Positions 1 through 8,395 of a DNA stretch of 64,000 nt are shown one piece after another. The DNA is taken from NCBI GenBank assembly GCA_021775095.1, contig JAJFII010000027.1, positions 1 to 64,000 on the forward strand. Reading direction: 5' to 3'. Position numbers and translations under genes: made by a program. This DNA is from Rhodospirillales bacterium (GTDB lineage: Bacteria > Pseudomonadota > Alphaproteobacteria > Rhodospirillales > Casp-alpha2). Each line of letters opens with the position of its first letter. Positions within the stretch are counted from its first letter, which is position 1. Below the pieces are notes generated by a model. The model did no database searches, was not told the DNA's origin, and saw only the letters and a program-made list of their open reading frames with translations.

Positions 1-331
1 GTTCGTTGATGTGCATCTTGACCCGGCTATTGGCAATGGGGCACGACTTGAAGCATCTCGCCGAAACGGCAAGGAACGACTGGTGCCGGTCGCGCGTATG
101 TCGAGGTGTTCACCGGCGAGCCCCCGGACGCCGGCCGAATAGAACAGCACCATACAGAGCGCACTTACTGGAGAATTATCATAAGCCAAGCACTTCGTGC
201 GGGCTTTGCAAAAAGCATAAGGACGTGAAACCGTTGGGTGTCCAAAAAACCGCAGCAAATCGTATAGCTATAATTTAAATACCTATAAACATCGGTTACA
301 ATCAAATTATAATTCGTCGGAATTGGCGTTA

Positions 332-349
332 AATCAGATGTTTCTGATT
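332..349. promoter_or_regulatory. Inverted repeat upstream of sigma-54 promoter
   Basis: AATCAGA and TCTGATT are perfect 7-base arms separated by 4 bases. The repeat lies about 135-150 bp upstream of the -24 element at 484, in the range where enhancer-binding proteins usually bind. No copy is visible before the second sigma-54 promoter, so it may bind another factor or be incidental. It is offered as a candidate operator only. Confidence 0.3.
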
Positions 350-395
350 GCGTGGATTAGCCGCGTGTTGTGTGATTTAAACGCACGCAATTGCG
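350..395. promoter_or_regulatory. Candidate enhancer (UAS) for the sigma-54 activator
   Basis: The stretch contains GCGTGG (350-355), CGCG (362-365), AAACGCA (379-385) and the palindrome CGCAATTGCG (386-395). A similar arrangement, GCGTGG, CGCG then AAACGCA with almost the same spacing (29 versus 30 bases between the outer elements), occurs at 8215-8251 before the second sigma-54 promoter. Both lie roughly 100-135 bp upstream of the -24 box. The activator gene at 7210 is the obvious candidate ligand. The shared pattern is seen in the sequence; binding is inferred. Confidence 0.4.
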
Positions 396-483
396 ATTGG
401 CGACCGTTCTCCGGTAGGAGATACATCTTATAAGCTATTTAAAACATAGAAAAAAACCCGCCCAGAGGCGCGTGATTTTATAG

Positions 484-499
484 TGGCACAGCTGTTGCA
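484..499 (+). promoter_or_regulatory. Sigma-54 (-24/-12) promoter of the peptide-transporter operon
   Basis: TGGCACAGCTGTTGCA matches the RpoN consensus TGGCAC-N5-TTGCA exactly, with the GG and GC dinucleotides at the canonical spacing. The transcription start would fall near 510, giving a leader of roughly 85 bases before the substrate-binding protein start at 597. The same operon encodes a sigma-54 activator at 7210, which strengthens the call. Confidence 0.85.
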
Positions 500-596
500 T
501 TGTTGAGGATTCCTGCTGCTGAATATCGCGGCATGGAAATGAATTAAAATGTATAACAGAATTTTTTCAGCCGATCTAAAGGGGAGATCCATCATT

Positions 597-2147
597 ATGA
601 AAACACCAAAACATACTCTGTTGATGACAGCCGCGATCGCGGTTTCGGCGATGATCGCTGTACCTATGACACGTGCTCAGGCGGAGGAATTGCGTGTTGG
701 TTATACGGAAGACGCGTTAACGCTCGATCCAGCGAACCATCGCAAACGCACAACGCAAACCATCATTCGTAATATGTACGATGGATTGGTAACCCGCGAC
801 CCGAACATGAACGTGGTGCCGCAGGCGGCTGAATCATGGAAAGCCATTGATGCAACAACTTATGAAGTTACCCTGCAAAAGGGAATTACCTTCCATGATG
901 GCTCGCCGATGACATCTGAAGACGTCAAATACACCTTTGATCGCCTGACGAATGACGGTGCTGTTGGTGGGCAGACAAGCCCACGAAAAAGCCTGGTTGG
1001 CCCGGTCAAGGAAGTGCAAATCGTCGACGACCGCACGGTACGATTTATTCTTTCAAACCCCTGGCCCCAGTTTATGGCATTCATGACTTTGCATGAAATC
1101 GTCAGCAAAAAATTCGTCGAAAAAGTTGGCGCGGACGGAATGAGTACAAGTGCAATGGGGGCGGGTCCCTTCAAACTTGCAAAATGGCGCAAGGGAGATT
1201 CTGTGATCATGGAGCGCTTCGATGGATATTACGGCGGGTCGCAAGACCTAAAACCTGTTGCCAAAGCCTGTTCTGAAACCGTGATCTTCAAGTTCATTCC
1301 TGAAAATGCATCCCGGGTCGCCGCCCTCTTGTCTGGCGACGTCCATATTATTAACGACCTTCCGCCTCATTCGGTAAAACAGGTGGAAAACAATGCGAAT
1401 ACCCGGGTTATGACAGCCAACGGCACCCGCTCAACTTTTATGGCTTTAAATACTCAGAAAAAACCGTTCAATGACGTTCGGGTTCGCAGAGCTGTTGCCC
1501 ATGCCATCAACCGTCAATTGATTGTCGATAAAATTCTGGGCGGCAAGGCGACGTTGATCAATGGTATTTTAGGGCCAGATGCGTTCGGTAAAAATAAAAA
1601 CCTGCCGGCCTACGACTTCGACGTTGGCAGGTCAAAGGCGTTGTTGGCGGAAGCTGGCTATCCGAATGGACTTGATGTAACACTTGACGTGACGGGCAAG
1701 GATAAGGACACGGGTGAAGCTGTCGCCTCGTTGCTGACCAAAGCCGGAATTCGCACACAAGTTGCGGTTGGTGAATCTTCGCAATTGACCGCCCGCTTCC
1801 GCACAAAAGGCAAGCCCATTGACGGCCAGATGTATTTGACATCCTGGGGCAATGGTTCGCTGGATCCGGTTGGAATATTTGTTCCAACGCACCGGTCAAA
1901 TGATCGGGGCAACTCGTCAGGTTATGCGAACCCGGCAGTTGATAAATTGCTGGACGCTGCCAATACGGAAACGGACCGCAAAAAACGCGCAGCGCTTTAT
2001 TCGGAAGCGGAAGCAATTGTGAATAAAGATCTGCCGAACGTCTATCTGTGGGTTGCGCAAGACCTGTATGGTGTTTCAAACCGCCTCAGTGGTTGGCAGC
2101 CGAGTTCTGATGGTCGTATCAACTTGCATGACGCCTGTGTGAAATAA
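597..2147 (+). CDS. Peptide/opine-type ABC transporter substrate-binding protein (SBP family 5)
   Basis: This periplasmic binding protein captures the substrate for the permease and ATPase genes that follow. The open frame reaches back to 549, but the ATG at 597 is preferred. It follows a purine-rich AAGGGGAG site and starts a clean Sec signal peptide (positive MKTPKH, hydrophobic core, cleavage after ...TRAQA near residue 29). The mature protein of about 490 residues starts with the family 5 pattern (ELRVGY.....TLDPA) and contains the usual mid-region ...FNDVRVRRAVAHAIN. Family members bind di-/oligopeptides, opines, glutathione, nickel or sugars, so the ligand cannot be read from sequence. 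It is the first gene of the operon, under the sigma-54 promoter at 484. The full length of 516 residues is typical. Confidence 0.9.
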   Translation: MKTPKHTLLMTAAIAVSAMIAVPMTRAQAEELRVGYTEDALTLDPANHRKRTTQTIIRNMYDGLVTRDPNMNVVPQAAESWKAIDATTYEVTLQKGITFHDGSPMTSEDVKYTFDRLTNDGAVGGQTSPRKSLVGPVKEVQIVDDRTVRFILSNPWPQFMAFMTLHEIVSKKFVEKVGADGMSTSAMGAGPFKLAKWRKGDSVIMERFDGYYGGSQDLKPVAKACSETVIFKFIPENASRVAALLSGDVHIINDLPPHSVKQVENNANTRVMTANGTRSTFMALNTQKKPFNDVRVRRAVAHAINRQLIVDKILGGKATLINGILGPDAFGKNKNLPAYDFDVGRSKALLAEAGYPNGLDVTLDVTGKDKDTGEAVASLLTKAGIRTQVAVGESSQLTARFRTKGKPIDGQMYLTSWGNGSLDPVGIFVPTHRSNDRGNSSGYANPAVDKLLDAANTETDRKKRAALYSEAEAIVNKDLPNVYLWVAQDLYGVSNRLSGWQPSSDGRINLHDACVK

Positions 2148-2176
2148 TTTTATAATAACCAGCTGGGAAAGTTGAC

Positions 2177-3184
2177 GTGAATTTTGGCAAATTGATCGAG
2201 CGACTTGCCCAGTTGATACCCGTATTGCTCGGCGTTACGGTCATCGTGTTTTTTATGATGGCCTTAACCCCCGGCGACCCGGTTCAAATTATGATTGGAG
2301 ATCAGCCAATTAGTGCCGAACAGGAAGCAGAGCTGCGCCATGATATGGGGCTTGACTTGCCACCTGTTGAACGGTTTGTGAAATTTCTCGGCAACGCCGT
2401 AACCGGTAATTTTGGATTAAGTTTTTTCCACCGCAGACCGGTTATTGATGTCATTGTTGAACGGCTGCCGGCAACGATTGAACTCAGTCTGGTTTCGCTC
2501 CTTCTGGCATTACTGACGTCGATCCCCCTTGGCGTCCTTGCCGCCGTAAAAAAGAATACCATCTTCGATCGTCTGGCAACGGTCGGTTCTTTGTTTGGCG
2601 TCTCACTGCCCGGTTTTTGGTTCGGCATTTTGTTGTTGATGTTATTTGCCGTCCATCTCCATATCCTGCCGGTATCGGGACGCATTGGATATGCCTATGA
2701 GGTGGATGCGGTCACCCATTTGCTTTTGATCGATTCACTGATTGCGGGCCGCCTTGATACCTTCGGCAATGCGTTGTCTCATTTAATCCTGCCTGCACTA
2801 ACTTTGGGTCTTCCTATGGCGGCTATTTTAATGCGGGTGACGCGTACATCGATGCTGGAAGTCTTGAGCCAGGACTATATTACCTTTGCTGAAGCCAAGG
2901 GCATAAACCGCACCGGCATCCTCATCCGTCATGCTCTCAAAAATGCGCTTATTCCAACTGTCACTGTCGCCGCACTGGAAACGGGGTCTCTGCTTGGCGG
3001 GAATATGATTGTTGAGACTGTATTTGGATGGCCTGGCCTGGGGCGTCTGGTGGTCGAAAGTATTTTTGTTCGCAACTATCCGCTGGTACAAGCCGCGGTT
3101 CTTTTTTACGCCGTCACTTATGTCTTTCTGAATTTCTTCGCCGATATTCTTTATACCGTTCTTAACCCGAGGGTTAAACTGTGA
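2177..3184 (+). CDS. ABC transporter permease, DppB/OppB type
   Basis: This is an inner-membrane permease subunit (335 residues) of the peptide-type importer. The N-terminal helix is followed by the family's TPGDPV motif near residue 33 and the conserved periplasmic/cytoplasmic loop pattern. Several hydrophobic helices follow, and the EAA-type loop (YITFAEAKGI...) that contacts the ATPase is present. The GTG start at 2177 is preceded by a GGGA-containing site. The stop codon overlaps the GTG start of the next permease by 4 bases, which indicates translational coupling. The substrate is unknown; the neighbouring C45 acyltransferase suggests an amide-linked compound rather than ordinary peptides, but that is inference. 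Confidence 0.9.
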   Translation: MNFGKLIERLAQLIPVLLGVTVIVFFMMALTPGDPVQIMIGDQPISAEQEAELRHDMGLDLPPVERFVKFLGNAVTGNFGLSFFHRRPVIDVIVERLPATIELSLVSLLLALLTSIPLGVLAAVKKNTIFDRLATVGSLFGVSLPGFWFGILLLMLFAVHLHILPVSGRIGYAYEVDAVTHLLLIDSLIAGRLDTFGNALSHLILPALTLGLPMAAILMRVTRTSMLEVLSQDYITFAEAKGINRTGILIRHALKNALIPTVTVAALETGSLLGGNMIVETVFGWPGLGRLVVESIFVRNYPLVQAAVLFYAVTYVFLNFFADILYTVLNPRVKL

Positions 3185-4074
3185 GCGATATCGCCGCCAC
3201 TATATCCGCCCAGGACGGTTCCCCCTTACGGCGTAATTTAAACCTCTTTATGTCGAGCCGGCTGTCAACGTTATCCGCCGTGTTTGTTTTGTTATTTGTC
3301 CTCATGGCGATATTTGCGCCGTGGATTGCTCCGCATGATCCAAATGAAACAGACCTCTTCCGACGGCTCCAACCGCCGGCTTGGATAGAGGGTGGAGAAT
3401 TCGCGTTTTTGTTTGGCTGTGATGGCCTCGGTCGAGATATCCTTTCGCGCATTATATACGGTGCCCGCATTTCCATTTTCATCGGGTTTACCGTTATTGT
3501 TGTTGCCACGGGCATTGGCATTATTGCCGGCTTAGCATCCGGTTATCTCCGTGGCTGGGTCGACATTACGATTTCGCGGCTCGTTGATATTTTGTTGGGA
3601 TTTCCCTATCTGATATTTGCAATTGCACTTATTGCGATGATCGGACCCGGCCTGCAAAATATCATTCTGGCCCTCGTCTACAAAGAATGGGTTGTACCGT
3701 GTCGAGTAGTACGAGGGGAAACATTAGCCGCCCGCGAAGTTGAATATGTCGAAGCGGCGCGGGCTCTCGGCGGATCCAGTCGACATATTATGTTGCGTGA
3801 AATTTTGCCAAATATTTTGTCGCCGGTGATTGTTGTATCGACCATTCGTATGGCACACGTGATCATTCTGGAAGCCAGTTTGTCGTTTCTTGGTCTTGGG
3901 GTGCAACCGCCAACGGCATCTTGGGGCTCAATGGTTTCTGATGGGCGCGCGTTTATGTTGGAAGCATGGTGGGTAAGCACTTTTCCTGGGTTGGCCATTT
4001 TGCTTTTGGTGCTTGCCATTAATGTCGCAAGCCAAGGGTTACGCGATGCCTTTGATCCGAAATTTCACGACTAG
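3181..4074 (+). CDS. ABC transporter permease, DppC/OppC type
   Basis: This is the second membrane subunit (297 residues). The N-terminal cytoplasmic segment and first helix are followed by the OppC N-domain signature (WIAPHDPNE), then DGLGRDILSRIIYGARIS, a hallmark of this subfamily, and an EAA loop around YVEAARALGGSSRHIMLREILPN. It starts with GTG inside the stop of the upstream permease gene (4-base overlap) and ends 9 bases before the first ATPase gene. The length is normal and there is no sign of damage. Confidence 0.9.
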   Translation: MSDIAATISAQDGSPLRRNLNLFMSSRLSTLSAVFVLLFVLMAIFAPWIAPHDPNETDLFRRLQPPAWIEGGEFAFLFGCDGLGRDILSRIIYGARISIFIGFTVIVVATGIGIIAGLASGYLRGWVDITISRLVDILLGFPYLIFAIALIAMIGPGLQNIILALVYKEWVVPCRVVRGETLAAREVEYVEAARALGGSSRHIMLREILPNILSPVIVVSTIRMAHVIILEASLSFLGLGVQPPTASWGSMVSDGRAFMLEAWWVSTFPGLAILLLVLAINVASQGLRDAFDPKFHD

Positions 4075-4083
4075 GATCCTCAG

Positions 4084-5088
4084 ATGACCGCTTCGCAACC
4101 AATTCTGTCGATCAAGGGTTTGCAAACCCGGTTTGTGACACGTTACGGCCTTGTGACGGCCGTTGATGGCGTATCACTCGATGTTATGCCCGGCGAATGC
4201 GTCGGCATTGTTGGCGAGTCGGGATCCGGTAAAAGTGTGACCTTTGCCAGCGTTATGGGACTGGTTAAATCGCCAGGGTCAATTGATGGTGGATCGATAA
4301 CCTTTGAAGGTCGTGAATTGGTTGGCATGAGTGATCGCGATTATCGGACAATGCGTGGCAAGGAAATCGCCATGACAATGCAGGATGCTCTAACCGCACT
4401 CAACCCTGCGCTAACCATCGGCTACCAAATCATGGAGGTCCTGATTGCCCATGACAGTGATCTGACAGGAAACCGGTCGGCACGAAAAAAGGAAGCCCGC
4501 AAGCGCGCCATCGACATGATGGAACTGGTCGGCATCCCATCACCTGCAACCCGACTGGACGAATATCCTCATCAATTTTCAGGCGGGATGCGTCAAAGAA
4601 TGATGATTGCCATCGCCCTCGCATGTCGCCCGAAATTACTTATTGCCGACGAACCCACAACGGCCCTTGATGTTACCATTCAGGCGCAGGTGTTGGAACT
4701 GATCGCCGAAATTCGTCAGAAACTGGGAATGAGTGTTGTTTTAATTACCCACGACCTTGGTGTGGTTGCCGAATATTGCGATCGTGTAGCGGTTATGTAT
4801 GCGGGGCAAATCATTGAGACGGGCCCTACGAAAAGCGTTATCGGCCAGTCCGCTCATCCCTATACCCAAGGGCTACTGCGTTCAATCCCAAATCTGGCTC
4901 ACCTGGACAAGAAAATCCGGCCGATTGAAGGCCAGGTCCCTGAATTAATTGATTTGCCGCCTGGGTGTCGGTTCATCGGGCGTTGTGAAAAGCGCCATGA
5001 GGGTTGCACCGATCCAATCCATATGAGGGACATAGACGAATTGCATAGAGTTCGATGTATTTGGACGGGGGATTTCAGCAATGACTAG
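4084..5088 (+). CDS. ABC transporter ATP-binding protein, DppD/OppD type
   Basis: This is a cytoplasmic ATPase subunit of 334 residues. Walker A GESGSGKS lies at residues 44-51, the signature is FSGGMRQR, and Walker B is LLIADEPTTALD. The C-terminal oligopeptide-transporter extension contains the Cys-rich CRFIGRCEKRHEGC motif, which in Dpp-family ATPases may carry an Fe-S cluster. It pairs with the next gene as a heterodimer. The coding sequence overlaps the next ATPase gene by 8 bases. Confidence 0.92.
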   Translation: MTASQPILSIKGLQTRFVTRYGLVTAVDGVSLDVMPGECVGIVGESGSGKSVTFASVMGLVKSPGSIDGGSITFEGRELVGMSDRDYRTMRGKEIAMTMQDALTALNPALTIGYQIMEVLIAHDSDLTGNRSARKKEARKRAIDMMELVGIPSPATRLDEYPHQFSGGMRQRMMIAIALACRPKLLIADEPTTALDVTIQAQVLELIAEIRQKLGMSVVLITHDLGVVAEYCDRVAVMYAGQIIETGPTKSVIGQSAHPYTQGLLRSIPNLAHLDKKIRPIEGQVPELIDLPPGCRFIGRCEKRHEGCTDPIHMRDIDELHRVRCIWTGDFSND

Positions 5089-6103
5089 TTCCTTGAACTC
5101 TAGATCGCGTACGGCGCCCAAGGCTGCGTTTCTTGAAGTTCACAATCTTGTCAAATATTACGATTCCCGGCGTGGCTTATGGGGCCAAATTACCGGCAAT
5201 CCTGGTTCCTTGGTGCAAGCTGTAGATTGTGTATCGCTTTCGGTTGAACGCGGTGAAACGCTCGGCTTGATTGGTGAAAGTGGTTGCGGGAAAAGTACCC
5301 TGGGTCGTGCGATTCTTCGCCTTCATGAACCTACATCCGGGGTCGTAAAGTTCGACGGCATTGATGTCACGAATTTGGACCCGACGGGTTTAAAAAAAAT
5401 GCGTCGCCGCATGCAGATCATTTTTCAGGATCCCTATGCATCTCTGAATCCACGCAAAACCATTGAAGGCATTGTTGGCACGGCATTGCGGTTACAAGGT
5501 ATCGCCAAGGGGCCAGATATACGCGACCGGGTCGCACAGCTGCTGGAAAACGTAGGATTGAAGCCAGATCACATGACACGGTTTCCCCATCAGTTTTCTG
5601 GCGGGCAACGTCAACGCATCGGCATCGCCAGAGCCCTCGCATTGAACCCGGAATTTATTGTCTGTGACGAGCCGGTTTCCGCTCTTGATGTCTCTATCCA
5701 GGCGCAAGTCATCCAACTGCTTGATGAATTGAAACATGAACTTGGCCTGACTTATCTCTTTATCTCCCATGATATTTCTGTAATTGGATATGTCAGTGAA
5801 CGGATCGCCGTCATGTATCTGGGTGATATTGTTGAGACCGGTCCTACCAAACAAATTCTCGAAAACCCGCAACACCCCTATACCCAGGCGCTTCTTTCGG
5901 CCGTACCGCGTATTGACGGAACGGGGGCCGGAGACCGGGTGAAACTAACCGGCGATTTACCCTCGCCCATTAATCCGCCCAGGGGATGCAAGTTCCACAC
6001 ACGGTGTCCTTACGCCAAGCAACAGTGCCGGGTTAACAAGCCCGAACACAAGCGCCTGCAAACAGGAATAAGTGTCGCTTGCCATTTGGTTGATGAGGCT
6101 TAA
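5081..6103 (+). CDS. ABC transporter ATP-binding protein, DppF/OppF type
   Basis: This is the second ATPase subunit (340 residues). It has Walker A GESGCGKS, the signature FSGGQRQR and Walker B FIVCDEPVSALD. The C-terminal extension ends with the Cys-rich CKFHTRCPYAKQQC segment. The ATG at 5081 lies inside the end of the upstream ATPase gene. The coding sequence stops 2 bases before the C45-family gene, so that enzyme is almost certainly co-translated with the transporter. Confidence 0.92.
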   Translation: MTSSLNSRSRTAPKAAFLEVHNLVKYYDSRRGLWGQITGNPGSLVQAVDCVSLSVERGETLGLIGESGCGKSTLGRAILRLHEPTSGVVKFDGIDVTNLDPTGLKKMRRRMQIIFQDPYASLNPRKTIEGIVGTALRLQGIAKGPDIRDRVAQLLENVGLKPDHMTRFPHQFSGGQRQRIGIARALALNPEFIVCDEPVSALDVSIQAQVIQLLDELKHELGLTYLFISHDISVIGYVSERIAVMYLGDIVETGPTKQILENPQHPYTQALLSAVPRIDGTGAGDRVKLTGDLPSPINPPRGCKFHTRCPYAKQQCRVNKPEHKRLQTGISVACHLVDEA

Positions 6104-6105
6104 GC

Positions 6106-7176
6106 ATGGACGCGAAACAAGCCGTCCCTATCAAATTAGTTGGTACTGCAGAAGATCGTGGCCAACAACAAGCGCGACGATTGCCCGAATTAAAATCGGC
6201 CGTACGTCAGGCTGTTGCTGGTCGCTTGACTTTAAAACAGGATAAACGCGACGATCCGGCAATTAGAACCTTTCTCGAAAAGCAACTCGATTTTACGACC
6301 ACTTATTCGCCAGAAAGCCTTGCCGAGATAAAAGGAATTGCCGACGGGTATGGCATTGTTCCAGACGATCTGTTCGCCTACTTGCATCTGGGGGTCATTG
6401 ATGACCGCGTTGCGCAGGAAGATGGCTGCAGTGTTTTCGCCATTAAAAATACGACCACGGGACCAGTGCTGGCAAAAAACCGGGATTACCTGGGTGCCCA
6501 CAAAAAGTTGCAGCAGGTCTTTCACGCAACGGATCCAGATTGGCGCGCTCGGCAATGTTTGTTCGTCGGCAGCCTGGGGAGTCCTGGCGCGTTTTCCAGC
6601 GGTATGAATAGCGATGGATTGGCAATTGCTGATAACCGAATAGGATGGTCCCGGCCCGGAACAGGATGGTTGCGTTATTTTCTAATGACGAAAATTCTCA
6701 CCGACGCCGCATCGGTTGGCGAAGCTCTGGATTTAATTGGCAGCGTCGAGCATGTGGGAGGTGGATCAATAGTTCTTGCCGATGCGCAGGGCCATATGGC
6801 TTCCGTCGAGTTGGGGCATGGACAATTACATGTCGACCACGGAACCGCTGGATTTGTAGCCCACACCAACCATTATCTGGATCCCGAACTGGCGCAGTTT
6901 TCAACGCGCTCCACGAGAGACCCCATGGCGATGAGTTCGCAGGGTCGTCTGGATAAAATTAGTACCGATCCCGCATGCCATAAGGACAAGGTCGAATTAA
7001 ACGATGTTGCCAGCCTAATGGTTTGCCACGAAGGTCCATCCAGATCCCTTTGTCGGCACGGTATGGATGGAGATTCCCTAACCATTTCATCAGTTATATT
7101 TGCCTGCAAAAAACGCGAACTGTACTATTGCCCCGGCCTGCCTTGTGAAAATGCCTGGCAGGTTTATACATTTTAA
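6106..7176 (+). CDS. C45-family autoproteolytic acyltransferase/hydrolase
   Basis: This 356-residue protein resembles the C45 (acyl-CoA:6-aminopenicillanate acyltransferase-like) branch of the N-terminal nucleophile superfamily. These enzymes cut themselves to expose an N-terminal Cys and then hydrolyse or transfer acyl groups on amide bonds. The expected nucleophile is Cys108 in EDGCSVFAI, followed by the family block ...VLAKNRDY and later MNSDGLAIADN. No signal peptide is visible, so it should act in the cytoplasm on material brought in by the preceding transporter. It begins 2 bases after the last ATPase gene. The physiological substrate is unknown: acyl-amino acids, lactam-like compounds or modified peptides are all possible. 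The function is assigned from motifs, with moderate confidence in the family and low confidence in the reaction. Confidence 0.75.
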   Translation: MDAKQAVPIKLVGTAEDRGQQQARRLPELKSAVRQAVAGRLTLKQDKRDDPAIRTFLEKQLDFTTTYSPESLAEIKGIADGYGIVPDDLFAYLHLGVIDDRVAQEDGCSVFAIKNTTTGPVLAKNRDYLGAHKKLQQVFHATDPDWRARQCLFVGSLGSPGAFSSGMNSDGLAIADNRIGWSRPGTGWLRYFLMTKILTDAASVGEALDLIGSVEHVGGGSIVLADAQGHMASVELGHGQLHVDHGTAGFVAHTNHYLDPELAQFSTRSTRDPMAMSSQGRLDKISTDPACHKDKVELNDVASLMVCHEGPSRSLCRHGMDGDSLTISSVIFACKKRELYYCPGLPCENAWQVYTF

Positions 7177-7209
7177 CAGTTAGATTGCTTGGTCTGTTCG
7201 GAGATATTG

Positions 7210-8211
7210 ATGGCGTATCAGGGTGATTTGGTTGGCGAACATGAAAGTATCGTTGAAACCCGCAGGCTGATCATGCGGGTTGCGCAAAGCAAGGCTAATA
7301 CAGTTGTTATCTATGGTGAAACCGGTACCGGAAAAGGATTGGTTGCGCGTCTTTTACACGAACAGTCAGAGCGTTCAAACAACGAATTTATCGACGTAAA
7401 CTGTGCCGCTATTCCGGCGAACTTAATGGAAAGCGAGCTCTTTGGTTTTGAAAAAGGGGCCTTTACCGGAGCGCAGGCAAAGAAAACAGGTTTGGTCGAG
7501 GCGGCGGATGGCGGTAGTATTTTTTTCGATGAAATCAGGGAACTTGAGCCTGTTCTGCAAGCGAAGTTGTTAAGTCTGCTTGATTCTCAAGAATTCCGTC
7601 GTGTCGGTTCCGTGAAATCAAAAAAAGTTGATGTTCGATTTATCGCAGCGACAAACAAAATATTATCTGGTGAAGTGCGAGCCGGAAAATTTCGGGATGA
7701 TTTGTATTATCGCCTGCAGGTGGTCGCCATAAATATAACCCCCCTGCGTGAACGCGGTGATGATGTCTTGCTGTTATGTGAATATTTCATGCGCCGGTTC
7801 AACTCCCGATATGAGCGAAATATTCGCGATATAGAACCTGCCGTTGCGGATATATTTCGTGCCTACTATTGGCCAGGAAATGTCAGGGAGTTGGAGAACC
7901 TGCTGGAACGCATTTTCATTCTTGAATCGGAAGACCAAATTTTGGCCCGCCACATCCCGCCCCGTATTATGCGTGAAGTCGAAGGTGATGCGCGCCCTGT
8001 TTACCCGGAAGACCTATCTGACGACGGGTTGCACGGAAACCCGAGATCAATAGGTTCTGACTTTTATAAAGCCACCGCAGATTTCCAGAGACAGCTTATC
8101 GAAAAGGCTCTTGCGACAAATAACGGAAACGTTACAAAAGCTTCGCAAATGCTCGGCATGTCGCGGCACGCCCTGCGTCACCAAATTAACAAACTGAACC
8201 TAACACCTTAA
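7210..8211 (+). CDS. Sigma-54-dependent transcriptional activator without sensory domain
   Basis: This bacterial enhancer-binding protein has 333 residues. The AAA+ domain begins almost at the N-terminus, with Walker A GETGTGKG at residues 36-43. The sigma-54 contact loop GAFTGA (83-88) is intact, Walker B is IFFDEIRELEP, and the arginine-finger region reads FRDDLYYRL. A Fis-type helix-turn-helix closes the protein (...GNVTKASQMLGMSRHALRHQI). There is no receiver, PAS or GAF domain, as in PspF. The frame extends to a TTG at 7189, but the ATG at 7210 has a CGGAG site 6 bases upstream and is preferred. It lies 33 bases after the C45 gene and just upstream of the second sigma-54 promoter. It is the likely activator of both promoters. 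The GELP turn after Walker B is replaced by RELE, a mild oddity. Confidence 0.88.
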   Translation: MAYQGDLVGEHESIVETRRLIMRVAQSKANTVVIYGETGTGKGLVARLLHEQSERSNNEFIDVNCAAIPANLMESELFGFEKGAFTGAQAKKTGLVEAADGGSIFFDEIRELEPVLQAKLLSLLDSQEFRRVGSVKSKKVDVRFIAATNKILSGEVRAGKFRDDLYYRLQVVAINITPLRERGDDVLLLCEYFMRRFNSRYERNIRDIEPAVADIFRAYYWPGNVRELENLLERIFILESEDQILARHIPPRIMREVEGDARPVYPEDLSDDGLHGNPRSIGSDFYKATADFQRQLIEKALATNNGNVTKASQMLGMSRHALRHQINKLNLTP

Positions 8212-8214
8212 TAC

Positions 8215-8251
8215 GCGTGGTTATCGCGCTACATTGCGCATATAAAACGCA
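8215..8251. promoter_or_regulatory. Candidate enhancer (UAS) before second sigma-54 promoter
   Basis: GCGTGG at 8215-8220, CGCG at 8225-8228 and AAACGCA at 8245-8251 repeat the arrangement seen at 350-385. The element begins 3 bases after the activator gene's stop codon and about 109 bp before the -24 box at 8324. Its shared composition with the first site is the only evidence. Confidence 0.35.
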
Positions 8252-8323
8252 GATCATTATTTTGCTCGCGCTGCATACATTATAACCTATTGAAATACAT
8301 GAATTTAAACCAAAAATTTGGAA

Positions 8324-8339
8324 TGGCACGGAAGATGCA
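8324..8339 (+). promoter_or_regulatory. Sigma-54 (-24/-12) promoter of the AtuA-like/DUF4387 genes
   Basis: TGGCACGGAAGATGCA carries the invariant GG and GC at exactly the sigma-54 spacing. It differs from consensus only in the first base of the TTGCA half. Transcription would start near 8351, about 45 bases before the AtuA-like start at 8396. It is the second such promoter in the locus and lies directly downstream of the activator gene. Confidence 0.8.
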
Positions 8340-8395
8340 CTTCTAATTGATATGGATGCTCGCGCGGGCGGGTTAAACAACAAGGTATTAATTAA

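Larger units (their letters stand above)
1..483. other. Left-edge non-coding region, possibly with gene remnants
   Basis: I find no convincing gene in this stretch. An open frame at 6-278 exists, but its Arg/His/Pro-rich translation looks non-natural and it has no ribosome binding site. The first ~105 bases in the second frame, followed by the third frame, read as somewhat protein-like, which could be a decayed gene tail with a frameshift; this is weak. A hairpin at 183-206 (AAGCC/GGCTT around GCAC-TTC-GTGC) may be an old terminator stem but lacks a T-run. The part from about 300 onward is A+T-rich and belongs to the upstream control region of the transporter operon, including a perfect 7-bp inverted repeat at 332-349. 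Confidence 0.4.

Noticed and set aside
6-278. Open frame of 90 codons at the left edge
   Set aside because: The translation is Arg/His/Pro-rich with no ribosome site or recognisable motif; it looks like chance or a remnant.
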